Below, one piece after another: positions 44,216 to 51,927 of a DNA stretch of 64,000 nucleotides. The number at the start of each line of letters is the position of its first letter. Position 1 is the stretch's first letter. The translations under genes were made by a program, and so were the position numbers. This DNA comes from Clostridium fessum (GTDB taxonomy: Bacteria > Bacillota > Clostridia > Lachnospirales > Lachnospiraceae), in assembly GCF_003024715.1 (NCBI RefSeq), contig NZ_PYLO01000005.1:174673-238672 (forward strand), in the 5' to 3' direction. Under the pieces are notes generated by a model. That model did not search any database and had not been told where the DNA came from. It saw only the letters and a program-made list of their open reading frames with translations.

Positions 44216-44415
44216 TGCTAATTTGTCATTTTACATATTTTTTTTAGGGGGTCAGCCTCTCTTCCTATCATATTTTTATTACGTTTTCTTTTTCATCACA
44301 CACATCCATATCAATTTTCACAATTTTTTTCACTTGTCTGTTATCTTTTTCAGCAATTCTTTGATGCCAAACGTTCTGATTTTTTACTTACACTATGCTC
44401 ACTCTAAATTAACTT

Positions 44416-44468
44416 GTCCGTATGGACAAAACAGCGAAGTCTGCTCCATACGGTCAGGCCTCGCTGTC
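44416..44468 (-). terminator. Hairpin terminator after the deglycase gene
   Basis: On the minus strand ACAGCGA pairs with TCGCTGT followed by TTTG. An alternative stem pairs 44416-44426 with 44445-44455 (10 of 11 bp). The two are mutually exclusive. The rest of the gene-free stretch 44110-44498 holds the promoter above and T-rich DNA. Confidence 0.55.
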
Positions 44469-44498
44469 TGTCTAAGAAAATATTTAATTGGAGGATCT

Positions 44499-45476
44499 TT
44501 AGTATTCCACTTTCCACATATAACGTCTTTCATCCATAGAATGACCACGCACTTCCGCCATCTGGGAAACATAGTATCTCTCAATCGGAATCATAACAAC
44601 CGGATTAAAGAATTCTACGACGCTCTTATCGATTTTACCGCCATTTAATTTTTCAAAATCAATTACAATATAATTTTCCGCATAAGTGCGCAGGAATTTT
44701 AAGCAGCGTTCATCCAATGCGCGGGTTCTTCCCTCACTCATCAGAAGGATCATCGGAAGCTTCTTATCCGTTGTTTCAAATGGACCATGGAAGTACTCAC
44801 CCGTATGCAGGCACACAGCATGCTTCCACTGCATCTCCATGAAATGACAGCAGCACATGGAATATGCAACTCCATAGTTTGAACCAGATGCCAGCACGTA
44901 AAATACAGGTTCATCTTTATATTTTTCTGCCCAGGCTTTTGCATCCGCCAAAACATTTTTCTTGCCTTCTTCTATAATTTCATCAATGTAACGGTATGCT
45001 TCCATCGCCTTGTCATAATTCTCCCAGTTTTCAAACTGTTTTAACAGCTCAAAACCAATCCGAAGGGCGTTCGCCTGGTTAGAATCACTATATACCTGAT
45101 CATCTCCATTTGAATATGTCACAATATACTGTCCAACTTTTGCCATACCTGTCTGCATATTTCCTGTCATAGCGATTGTCACTGCACCTGCAGCATTGGC
45201 TGTTTTTACTGCCTCCACGGTCTCAGGCGTTGCCTTTAATGAACAAATAACTGCGACGCACCGCTCATCCAGTTCTTTTGGTGTTGCATGAACAAATTCA
45301 TTGCTGGTATATGTAGTAGCGCTAAAAGTTTTTGCCTCACTCTGAAGAAGGTACAGCCCTGGGAAAATAGCTGCCTTAGATCCGCCGCAAGCTACAAAAT
45401 ACACATGCTTTAATCCACCCAGTTTGTCCATCTTTTCTTTGATCTCTGCTACAATTTCTTTTACTGATTTTTCCAT
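44499..45476 (-). CDS. SIS-domain deglycase, FrlB-like (fructosamine-6-phosphate deglycase)
   Basis: A 325-residue double-SIS sugar isomerase-type protein. SIS signatures are HVYFVACGGSKAAIFPGLYLL at the start and VLASGSNYGVAYSMCCCHFMEMQWKHAVCLHTGEYFHGPFE, with the catalytic Glu-His region at GEYFHGP. The C-terminal DERRYMWKVEY closely resembles the end of E. coli FrlB (DERRYYGGLVEY as I recall). FrlB splits fructoselysine-6-phosphate into glucose-6-phosphate and lysine. It lies right after the FrlD-like kinase gene. The amino acid released here is unknown. AGGAGATC ribosome site. Confidence 0.85.
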   Translation of the reverse strand: MEKSVKEIVAEIKEKMDKLGGLKHVYFVACGGSKAAIFPGLYLLQSEAKTFSATTYTSNEFVHATPKELDERCVAVICSLKATPETVEAVKTANAAGAVTIAMTGNMQTGMAKVGQYIVTYSNGDDQVYSDSNQANALRIGFELLKQFENWENYDKAMEAYRYIDEIIEEGKKNVLADAKAWAEKYKDEPVFYVLASGSNYGVAYSMCCCHFMEMQWKHAVCLHTGEYFHGPFETTDKKLPMILLMSEGRTRALDERCLKFLRTYAENYIVIDFEKLNGGKIDKSVVEFFNPVVMIPIERYYVSQMAEVRGHSMDERRYMWKVEY

Positions 45477-45515
45477 CTTTCTGATCTCCTTTTCTTTTTT
45501 TGTATCAATTATTTG

Positions 45516-46373
45516 TCAAAATGACTTTCCATGTCCAAAAGCCCCCTGAACCATACAGGTTTTCGAAGAAAACTCTGCCCCTGCTTCCAGTGCTTTCCTT
45601 ATCTCTTTTTCATAAATGCTTTCTTTCATCTGTATGCCATACTTTTTCCGGCTCTCCAGAAACGAAAGCAGAAATGCCGTTGCAAATGAATCCCCTGCTC
45701 CCAGCGTATCTACTGCTTCAACCAGATGCGGCGGCTGCTCATAAAACTGCGTTCCATCAAATAGAACTGCTCCATAGCTTCCTCTTGTTGCAATTACCAT
45801 TGGGCATCCAGCACGAAACATCTTCTTACAAATTTCTTCCGCATCCTCTCTCGAAACGGAACCACATGAAAGAAACGCATACGTAATATACGGAGCAACC
45901 TTTTTTACTCGTTCTTCATCGACCCACTGACCCGAAAAATCATACGATACAGAGATTCCCTGTTCTGCCAGTTTAGGAAGCTGTTCATCAAAATAGCTAT
46001 TATTGGTCGTGTGCACATGATCAAATGTTTTAATATACTCCAGATCTTCCACGTCCAGATTTAACGGATTTTCTTTTAATACGCCGCCTTTGTTGCTTCC
46101 GAGAAAGACACGGTCTCCGTCTACCAGCGTAACCCTCGCATAACCATTTTCTCCTTCATACTGACGGCACCGACTGTGTTCTACCTGCAGCTCATCGAGT
46201 GTTGCTATCACATGTTCTGCAACCTCATCCCGCCCGAACACTCCCATATAAGCTGACTCTGCCCCCAGCATCCCTGCATAAACCGCAAAGTTTGCAGCCT
46301 GACCTCCCGGAAACATAAGCCTGAGATGTTCATATTTGTCGCACACATTGTCCCCAATTCCAATGACCCGCAT
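45516..46373 (-). CDS. PfkB family kinase, FrlD-like (fructosamine 6-kinase)
   Basis: A 285-residue ribokinase-fold kinase. The protein starts VIGIGDNVCDKYEHLRLMFPGGQAANFAVYAGMLG, the order and residues resembling E. coli FrlD (GDNCVD...FSGGNAVNVAVY as I recall), and ends with the anion-hole and catalytic motif DTLGAGDSFATAF. A central VSYDFSGQW also matches FrlD (AFDFSDKW). FrlD phosphorylates the C6 of fructoselysine. The start is the ATG at 46371-46373 behind AGGAGATG. First gene of a two-gene unit with the deglycase. Confidence 0.85.
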   Translation of the reverse strand: MRVIGIGDNVCDKYEHLRLMFPGGQAANFAVYAGMLGAESAYMGVFGRDEVAEHVIATLDELQVEHSRCRQYEGENGYARVTLVDGDRVFLGSNKGGVLKENPLNLDVEDLEYIKTFDHVHTTNNSYFDEQLPKLAEQGISVSYDFSGQWVDEERVKKVAPYITYAFLSCGSVSREDAEEICKKMFRAGCPMVIATRGSYGAVLFDGTQFYEQPPHLVEAVDTLGAGDSFATAFLLSFLESRKKYGIQMKESIYEKEIRKALEAGAEFSSKTCMVQGAFGHGKSF

Positions 46374-46427
46374 TTTTTCATCTCCTTTGGATTGATTATA
46401 TATCATTATATAATGTTATGATATCAT

Positions 46428-46454
46428 ATTATACTTATGTATGTATTTTGTCAA
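46428..46454 (-). promoter_or_regulatory. Promoter of the kinase-deglycase unit with downstream dyad
   Basis: Minus-strand TTGACA (46449-46454), a short 15-base spacer, TATAAT (46428-46433). Just downstream lie a perfect palindrome CATTATATAATG (about 46404-46415) and the 14-mer ATATATCATTATAT (46398-46411) shared with the transporter promoter. The short spacer suggests a weak or activator-dependent promoter. Confidence 0.55.
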
Positions 46455-46491
46455 GTGATTTCTGCATTTTTTTACATCACTTTTTTCTAGG

Positions 46492-46513
46492 TACTGTTCA
46501 CGCATACGTGCCC
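46492..46513. repeat. REP-like 22-mer, copy 1
   Basis: An exact 22-bp match to 61196-61217, with further imperfect similarity for about 12 bases. It contains a CACG-CATA-CGTG hairpin. It is intergenic in both places. Confidence 0.75.
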
Positions 46514-46555
46514 GGTAATGGAATTTCTATCATCTCCGTTTCCATGTTCCTGATA

Positions 46556-46624
46556 AAAAGAAAAGGCTGACTCCTGTTAGCGCAAATTTTTCTTGCTTCC
46601 TAACCTGAATCAGCCTTTTCTTTT
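46556..46624. terminator. Terminator after the GntR regulator gene
   Basis: A 15-bp perfect stem (AAAAGAAAAGGCTGA and its complement) plus an inner GTTAG/CTAAC pair; T-rich on both outer sides. It insulates the regulator gene from the kinase-deglycase unit. Confidence 0.9.
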
Positions 46625-46632
46625 CAATTAAT

Positions 46633-47367
46633 TTACTCGATTCCTATTGTAGATTCACAGACATAAAATGAGCATTTTTCTCCATTAAACACCTGATGCC
46701 CTACATAAATGGGTTCCTTCTCAGCCGTATATGCCACACTTTTGATAAAAAGCATCGAAGTTCCTTTCGCCATCTGCAAAAGCTCTGCTTCCGCTGCTGT
46801 CGCCTTGCAAAGTTCAATCCATTTTTCTGAAATTGCCACTGCTGTATGAGAGTGTTCCTTCAAAAATGTAAACAATGAATTGTCATCAAATCGTTCTTCC
46901 AGAAGAAATGCATATTTAAGCGGAAAATAGTTACGCTCAATCGCCATCGGCATACCATCCGCATAGCGGACTCTGGATATATAGATAACCTGGCTGCCTT
47001 TTTCCACATTCAAAAGCCGGGCTATCTTTTCACTCGCCGGTTCCAGCCTGTTTTCAAGCATACGTCCTCCGGCCTTCATTCCCATATGAGCACACATTTC
47101 CGAAAAACTCTGCAATTTTTTCATATCCTTAGTTACTTTGCGCTGGCAGACAAATGTTCCTTTTCCCTGTTTTTTTTCTACAAGTCCTTTTTCCACCAAT
47201 TCGCTGACTGCTTTTCGAACTGTAATAATACTGACTCCAAACGATTTTGCCATTTCACCTTCCGTTTGCAGCTTTTCTCCTGGTTTATATTCACCATCAC
47301 TTATTTTTTGTTCAATTTTTTCTTTTAATTGGACATACAGCGGCACTGCGGCACTACTATTTAACAT
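46633..47367 (-). CDS. GntR/HutC family transcriptional regulator
   Basis: A 244-residue regulator with an N-terminal winged helix (VPLYVQLKEKIEQKISDGEYKPGEKLQTEGEMAKSFGVSIITVRKAVSELVEKGLVEKKQGKGTFV, residues about 8-72, the first half being the GntR signature) and a C-terminal UTRA ligand-binding domain (about 95-240). HutC members usually repress catabolic genes until a sugar phosphate or amino-acid derivative binds. It adjoins the Amadori-like genes and probably controls both of their promoters. The start is the ATG at 47365-47367 with GGGAG nine bases upstream. Confidence 0.9.
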   Translation of the reverse strand: MLNSSAAVPLYVQLKEKIEQKISDGEYKPGEKLQTEGEMAKSFGVSIITVRKAVSELVEKGLVEKKQGKGTFVCQRKVTKDMKKLQSFSEMCAHMGMKAGGRMLENRLEPASEKIARLLNVEKGSQVIYISRVRYADGMPMAIERNYFPLKYAFLLEERFDDNSLFTFLKEHSHTAVAISEKWIELCKATAAEAELLQMAKGTSMLFIKSVAYTAEKEPIYVGHQVFNGEKCSFYVCESTIGIE

Positions 47368-47438
47368 TTTCTTTCTCCCTGTTCCTAATAACATGAATGA
47401 TATAACTCTTTATATAACAATATAAACTATATCTAAAT

Positions 47439-47636
47439 AAAAAGCAATCCTACATTGATGCCAATGGAAAATCTACTTTCAGGACTATTCGAAAACTTGG
47501 CACCTTAAAAGAATTGCTGGTTGAACACGATCCTACAAGAGATGACGTTATGGCTTGGGCAAAAGAACAGGCCCGGATTGAAACAGACTATGAATTTATC
47601 ACAAAACGAAAAAGCACCGCCGGAAAAGCTATATAG
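47439..47636 (+). pseudogene. Transposase N-terminal remnant (IS1634-like)
   Basis: An open frame whose translation (DANGKSTFRTIRKLGTLKEL, then HDPTRDDVMAWAKEQAR) resembles the N-terminal part of IS1634-family transposases, which start with similar KxxxTxxKLGTLEEL segments. It ends at a TAG at 47634-47636 with no catalytic domain, and its 5' end merges into the regulator's upstream region. Other DNA in 47368-47773 is the terminator below and AT-rich promoter sequence. Confidence 0.5.
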
Positions 47637-47660
47637 AATAAGCCTTTCTGCGGTGTTTTT
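47610..47660. terminator. Hairpin terminator at the end of the transposase remnant
   Basis: CACCGC (47615-47620) pairs with GCGGTG (47650-47655) with additional GGAAA/TTTC pairing inside, followed by TTTTT on the plus strand and A-rich on the other side. Confidence 0.7.
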
Positions 47661-47773
47661 CCAAACATTACTGTCAAAGACGGGAATATACCACCCTTTT
47701 CCAATTTTGTCAACGTCGCTTTTGTCATTTTGCACAATAAGCAATTTTCTTTTTTGACAAGAAAAAGCATTTT

Positions 47774-49081
47774 TCACAGTTCTTTTTTACGAATCTTTCC
47801 ACTTTCAGTCTTTGGAAACTCCTTTAGAAATACAAATTCGCGTGGAATCTCATAATCTGCCAGTCTTTCTGCCAAAAATTCCCGAATTGCCATATTGATA
47901 CAACCACTTTTTTCGCTGTCACTTCCGGCAATTTCTTCCCTTTCAGCTTCTTTCTCCCACACAATCCACACTTTCAGATAATCGCGCCCATGCTCATGGA
48001 CTGCCTTCACTGCCGTCTCTGCCACTCCCGGAAATGTCCGCACCGCTTCTTCGACCCGGAGGGATGACACTTTTCTCCCATTTATGTTGCAGATATCATC
48101 ATCCCGCCCATCAAAATAGAAGAGTCCCTCTGCATCTGTGTGACCGCAATCCCCAATCACCGCGTCATTTCCAATTCCAAGGATTCCATACCGCGTTTTT
48201 ACATGAAAATGGTCGTTTTCAATCCAGACATCCACCTCTGGAAATGCACGGCCAACCAGCGTCGTATCTTCTTTCATCTCACTTCCATGGATATAGGTAA
48301 TATAGTTCAGCTCGCTGGCGCCATAATACAATGTAATCTCCGCTTCGGGAAATGCCTTTTTAAACTGCACTGCCTCCGCACCGCCCATACTCTGGGAGCC
48401 GCTGACAAAAGAAATAATCCGGTAATTGACCGCCTGTTCCCGCTCATAGATACGCCGCAGCGCCCGCAGCTTGACAGGAATCAGATAGACGCAGGTCGCC
48501 TGTTCTGCCTCGATCATCCGCTTCCAGAGGCGCGGATCAAAGGAATCCGCCGCAACGACGCTTCCGCCGGACGCAAGCTGCGCCATATAAAGGTTCAGGT
48601 TGCCCGTAAACGCCAGGCTCCCCTGCATAAACGTAATGCTTCCCTCTCCCATTTTGAAAATTTTATTCTGAAGCTTAAAAAAATCGTGCCAGCTTTCAAA
48701 GGAGCGGAACAATACTTTCTGACGACCGGAGGTTCCCGACGTCATCACACCCATATATGCCCCTTCCGGAGGTGTCACGTCACGCAATTCATCGGAAATT
48801 TTTACATCGGACGGTGCAATCACCGGAACCGTATTTCCGTCTCCATATGCCAGAAACTGAATAAGCTGATGCGCGATCGTCGGTTCCTGGATCCAGTGGA
48901 TGTGACGTTTTCCCTGTTTTTCTTCTATCTCTTTCGGATGTTTCCTTACACGTTCTGCCGCCTCGATGAGCTCCCCGAACGTATAGCGCTCTTTCTCCGT
49001 GATCAGGGCTTCCCACTCTGGCGGGTATGCCCGGAGCGCATCCAGATATGTATTTATACGTTGTGTCTGTATTTCTTTCAT
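47774..49081 (-). CDS. AMP-dependent acyl-CoA synthetase/ligase (YhfT-like)
   Basis: A 435-residue member of the adenylating enzymes, shorter than typical acyl-CoA ligases. The phosphate-binding MTSGTSGRQKVLFR (about 110-123), the motif YGASELNY, the ATP-binding GDCGHTDAEGLFYFDGRDDDICNINGRKV and the final ESGKIRKKEL lysine motif are all present. B. subtilis yhfT, in the BirA-controlled yhfUTS operon with bioY and a thiolase, is the closest contextual match. Its acid substrate is not established. The start is the ATG at 49079-49081 with AGGAATT upstream. Last gene of the BioY operon. Confidence 0.85.
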   Translation of the reverse strand: MKEIQTQRINTYLDALRAYPPEWEALITEKERYTFGELIEAAERVRKHPKEIEEKQGKRHIHWIQEPTIAHQLIQFLAYGDGNTVPVIAPSDVKISDELRDVTPPEGAYMGVMTSGTSGRQKVLFRSFESWHDFFKLQNKIFKMGEGSITFMQGSLAFTGNLNLYMAQLASGGSVVAADSFDPRLWKRMIEAEQATCVYLIPVKLRALRRIYEREQAVNYRIISFVSGSQSMGGAEAVQFKKAFPEAEITLYYGASELNYITYIHGSEMKEDTTLVGRAFPEVDVWIENDHFHVKTRYGILGIGNDAVIGDCGHTDAEGLFYFDGRDDDICNINGRKVSSLRVEEAVRTFPGVAETAVKAVHEHGRDYLKVWIVWEKEAEREEIAGSDSEKSGCINMAIREFLAERLADYEIPREFVFLKEFPKTESGKIRKKEL

Positions 49082-49185
49082 GATTAATTCCTGTCTTTTA
49101 CTTATTTTTATATAGAACTTTTTACCAATTTGAGCTTTTAAATTTACCACATTTACTTTTTATATCATTCAAGCACTGTCTTCAT

Positions 49186-50331
49186 CTACTTCATTACTTT
49201 CTCCACCAGAATACTGCTTCCGATCCCTCCGGCGGCTGCCACGCAGCACATTCCCAAATGCCCATTTTTATGTTCCAGTGCTTTCATCAGATGCAGCAGA
49301 ATCATTGCGCCGGAGACTCCATATGGATGCCCATAGGCAAGTGCCCCGCCCCAGATATTATAACGGTCTTCAATCCCCGGAAATGCACGTTCAAATAGAA
49401 CATCAATAACGGCAAACGCTTCATTGACCTCAAAAGCATCGATCTCCTGATAAGAATGCCCCGTTTTTGCAAGTATCGCCTTAGCAGCGCTGACGGCTGA
49501 TTTTGGGCTCATCATCGGATCATCCCCGATCGCTGTACCAAACCGGAAACGGCATTCTGCTTTCCGTCCCTGTTCCCGCAAAAACCGTTCCGAACAAAGT
49601 ACCACAAATGCCGCGCCATCGTGCATCAGGCACGCATTTGCCGCCGTGATTTTCGTGCCATTTGGAAGCAGATACGGCAGGCGGTCGATCAGACGCTGGC
49701 TCATTGTCGGACGGATTCCCTCATCCCGGCTGCTGCCGTCGATGGAAACCGTTATATCCTCCAATATTCCCTCTTTGCGCGCCTGCGCCGCCCTCTTATG
49801 GCTCCGGAGCACCCAGGTGTCCATCTCTTCCTTAGAGACATTTTCCCGGATCGCAGTCTCCTCCGCGCCCTCTAACATAACCTGCTCGCCGCGCTTTCCC
49901 GGCACAAACTGTGCAACCGTATACACCTTTCCACCGTCATACTCCGGATGGTTCGGGGACATCATGCGGTACGGCTGTACCGAAGAACTCTCCATTCCCC
50001 CGGCAATGACCAGATCCGCCATCCCGCTCTCAATCTTGGCTGCTGCCGCGCTGATCGCCTCCAGCGCCGACCCGCACTGCAGATCCAAAGTAACCGCCGG
50101 AATCCGCTCTGGAAACCCTGCCGAAAGTGCCGCCAGACGCGTGATATTGCCGCCTCCCCCGACCGCATTTCCTCCTATTATATAGTCGATCGCATCGGTT
50201 GGAAGCTCAAATCGCGAAACCACCTCCCGCAGCACCTCCGCCCCCAGCTTTTCCGCCGGGATATGACGGTACATTCCATCTTTCACCCCGATGTAACTGC
50301 GCAAACCGCCCAGAATATATACGTGATTCAT
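49186..50331 (-). CDS. Thiolase (acetyl-CoA acetyltransferase family, YhfS-like)
   Basis: A 381-residue thiolase. The acylation cysteine is in VTLDLQCGSALEAISAA (Cys about 85), the NEAF motif is VNEAFAVID, GGALAYGHPYGVSGA gives the GHP histidine, and CCVAAAGGIGSS contains the second active-site Cys. It condenses or cleaves beta-ketoacyl-CoA. In B. subtilis the homologue yhfS is regulated by biotin together with bioY and yhfT, so a role in making or salvaging a biotin precursor has been considered, but the reaction is undefined. AGGAG precedes the ATG. Confidence 0.88.
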   Translation of the reverse strand: MNHVYILGGLRSYIGVKDGMYRHIPAEKLGAEVLREVVSRFELPTDAIDYIIGGNAVGGGGNITRLAALSAGFPERIPAVTLDLQCGSALEAISAAAAKIESGMADLVIAGGMESSSVQPYRMMSPNHPEYDGGKVYTVAQFVPGKRGEQVMLEGAEETAIRENVSKEEMDTWVLRSHKRAAQARKEGILEDITVSIDGSSRDEGIRPTMSQRLIDRLPYLLPNGTKITAANACLMHDGAAFVVLCSERFLREQGRKAECRFRFGTAIGDDPMMSPKSAVSAAKAILAKTGHSYQEIDAFEVNEAFAVIDVLFERAFPGIEDRYNIWGGALAYGHPYGVSGAMILLHLMKALEHKNGHLGMCCVAAAGGIGSSILVEKVMK

Positions 50332-50466
50332 GCTTTTCTCCTGTTTTTCTTCTATTCCTAATTAAAATTAAAGGGATGCGGCAACGGACTCCTCATGCCT
50401 CCTGGCTGCATTTCTGCACTAAAAGGCTGATTCTGTTCACTACCACATCCCATCTTTATTTTCTAT

Positions 50467-51036
50467 CTAATTTCCAAATAAGCCCGTCCGCTTCAGCGCC
50501 TTTCCAAGTGCTACCGCTGCCACACACTTAACGATGTCCAGCGGAATAAACGGAATTATCGACTGCACGATAACTGCACCCCACGGCTGTCCGGTCACGT
50601 GTTTCATCCAGCCTGCACCGAATGCGTAAATCACCGGAATACCAACTACAATCAGGAACGCTGTCTGGAATGCAACATTTTTCCATTTCCGGCAAAACAG
50701 GGAAATCAGGAACGCTACAACCAGAAATCCGATATAGTAACCGCCGCTCGGTCCAAGCAGTTTTCCCGGTCCTGCGCTTCCGCCGCTGAATACCGGCACG
50801 CCGCATAAGCCTAACAGCAGCCAGCTCGCCATAACTAAAATGGTATCCTGTGGTGCAATCAGCAGACCGATCAGGTTGACAATCATCGTCTGCGCTGTGA
50901 TCTTTGCATCCGAAAACGGAAGCGGAATCGCAATATACGAAGACACACTGATCAGAGCCAGCATCATCGCCAAAAGTGTAAGCCGCTTCGCGCTCCATGC
51001 GCCGTGTACGTTCACTGCACTTGTCTCTGAACTCAT
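50467..51036 (-). CDS. bioY: Biotin transporter BioY
   Basis: A 189-residue S component of an ECF transporter binding biotin, with about six helices. BioY hallmarks: SVSSYIAIPLPFSDAKITAQTMIVNLIGLLIAP, GCGVPVFSGG-like LCGVPVFSGGSAGPGKLLGPSGGYYIGF, then FIPLDIVKCVAAVALGKAL at the C-terminus. No energising EcfA/T genes are in the window, so the shared ECF module must be elsewhere. GAGGAGG precedes the ATG. First gene of the BirA-controlled operon. Confidence 0.93.
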   Translation of the reverse strand: MSSETSAVNVHGAWSAKRLTLLAMMLALISVSSYIAIPLPFSDAKITAQTMIVNLIGLLIAPQDTILVMASWLLLGLCGVPVFSGGSAGPGKLLGPSGGYYIGFLVVAFLISLFCRKWKNVAFQTAFLIVVGIPVIYAFGAGWMKHVTGQPWGAVIVQSIIPFIPLDIVKCVAAVALGKALKRTGLFGN

Positions 51037-51121
51037 TATATATACCTCCTCAGTGATAAAATTCTAAGCCGTGTAATGCATTTTCCTATGAATCACACAC
51101 AGAGAATCTTTGCTAGAAAAG

Positions 51122-51150
51122 AGTATATCGGAATTTCAGATGATTGTCAA
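51122..51150 (-). promoter_or_regulatory. bioY operon promoter
   Basis: Minus-strand TTGACA (51145-51150), 17-base spacer, TATACT (51122-51127). The -35 lies inside the BirA operator's left half-site. Confidence 0.85.
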
Positions 51151-51174
51151 CCTTGTTTTTATAAATGGTTTACA
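51144..51174. promoter_or_regulatory. BirA operator
   Basis: TTGTCAACC (51144-51152), 14-base spacer, GGTTTACA (51167-51174). This is the established biotin-protein-ligase repressor site (TTGTAAACC-N14/15-GGTTTACAA) with one mismatch in the left arm. Biotin-loaded BirA binding here blocks the promoter, so the operon is expected to be on when biotin is scarce. Confidence 0.87.
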
Positions 51175-51218
51175 TATGCATCCATAGCTCCTCTGCACCC
51201 ACTTTATCATCGGCATCC

Positions 51219-51923
51219 CTATTTTTCTGTAATCGAAAGAATTTCCTTTCCCTCTTGCTTCGTTCTCAGATACACCGCGTTTCTTCCCTCCTGCCCCGAA
51301 TCCGACAAATATACCTCCTCATCAGGACGAAGTGGGGCAAGAAAACGTACTTCCAGAGCGGTCTGTCCCTTCATCCAGCCCTTCTTCCACAGACGAAGCA
51401 GGCAGGCATTCATAACAAGAAACCCCGGCAGAACTGCCGCTTCTCCCTGATGGATCGGATTGGTATCTGCCGCCTCCCGGAGATATTCTTCCATCTGGCT
51501 GCGGCTAAATGCCAGCGTATCATCATCCTCACTTCCCAGTTCCGTAATTGCTTTCATGAGCGGCATTTTCTCTTTTTCCGGGACAAGGACGCTCTGGCGC
51601 GGTTTTACCAGCAGCACTTCCATCTCCTCATTTTCCCGTTCCTTTTCCTCCTCCGCTACCGCTATGCGGACCCGGATTGCCGAGCGACCTTTTTTGATGA
51701 TTTCTGGAGTTAATTTGGTATGGCAAAACTCATTCTCCCCCTGTTTGGGCTGCCAGTCCAGATGAAGTGTAGTTGTGCCTATCATCCATCCCTCGTATCC
51801 TTCCAATGTGGAGAGAGCGCGCTCAAAGCAAAGAAGCTTCTTTTTCAATCTATCATTCACGGTATTTTCGACCTCTTCGTTATAAATTGTAAATCTGACT
51901 CGCATGCACTTTTCTCTGCTCAT
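51219..51923 (-). CDS. MaoC-like/hotdog-fold protein
   Basis: A 234-residue protein. The C-terminal half shows the MaoC hydratase catalytic pattern D153-x-N155-P-I-H158 (ADTNPIHQGEAAVLPG) and a hotdog helix (FLVMNACLLRLW). The N-terminal half may be a second, degenerate hotdog domain with no recognised motif. MaoC enzymes hydrate enoyl-CoA. Located upstream of bioY but separated by the BirA operator and promoter; it is co-directional with apbE (four bases apart), so it belongs to that unit rather than to the biotin operon. Substrate not known. Confidence 0.68.
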   Translation of the reverse strand: MSREKCMRVRFTIYNEEVENTVNDRLKKKLLCFERALSTLEGYEGWMIGTTTLHLDWQPKQGENEFCHTKLTPEIIKKGRSAIRVRIAVAEEEKERENEEMEVLLVKPRQSVLVPEKEKMPLMKAITELGSEDDDTLAFSRSQMEEYLREAADTNPIHQGEAAVLPGFLVMNACLLRLWKKGWMKGQTALEVRFLAPLRPDEEVYLSDSGQEGRNAVYLRTKQEGKEILSITEK

Positions 51924-51927
51924 TATA

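Noticed and set aside
48140..49087. Plus-strand open frame of 315 codons antisense to the acyl-CoA ligase gene
   Set aside because: The minus strand carries the full set of adenylation motifs; the antisense frame has none and lacks a ribosome site.
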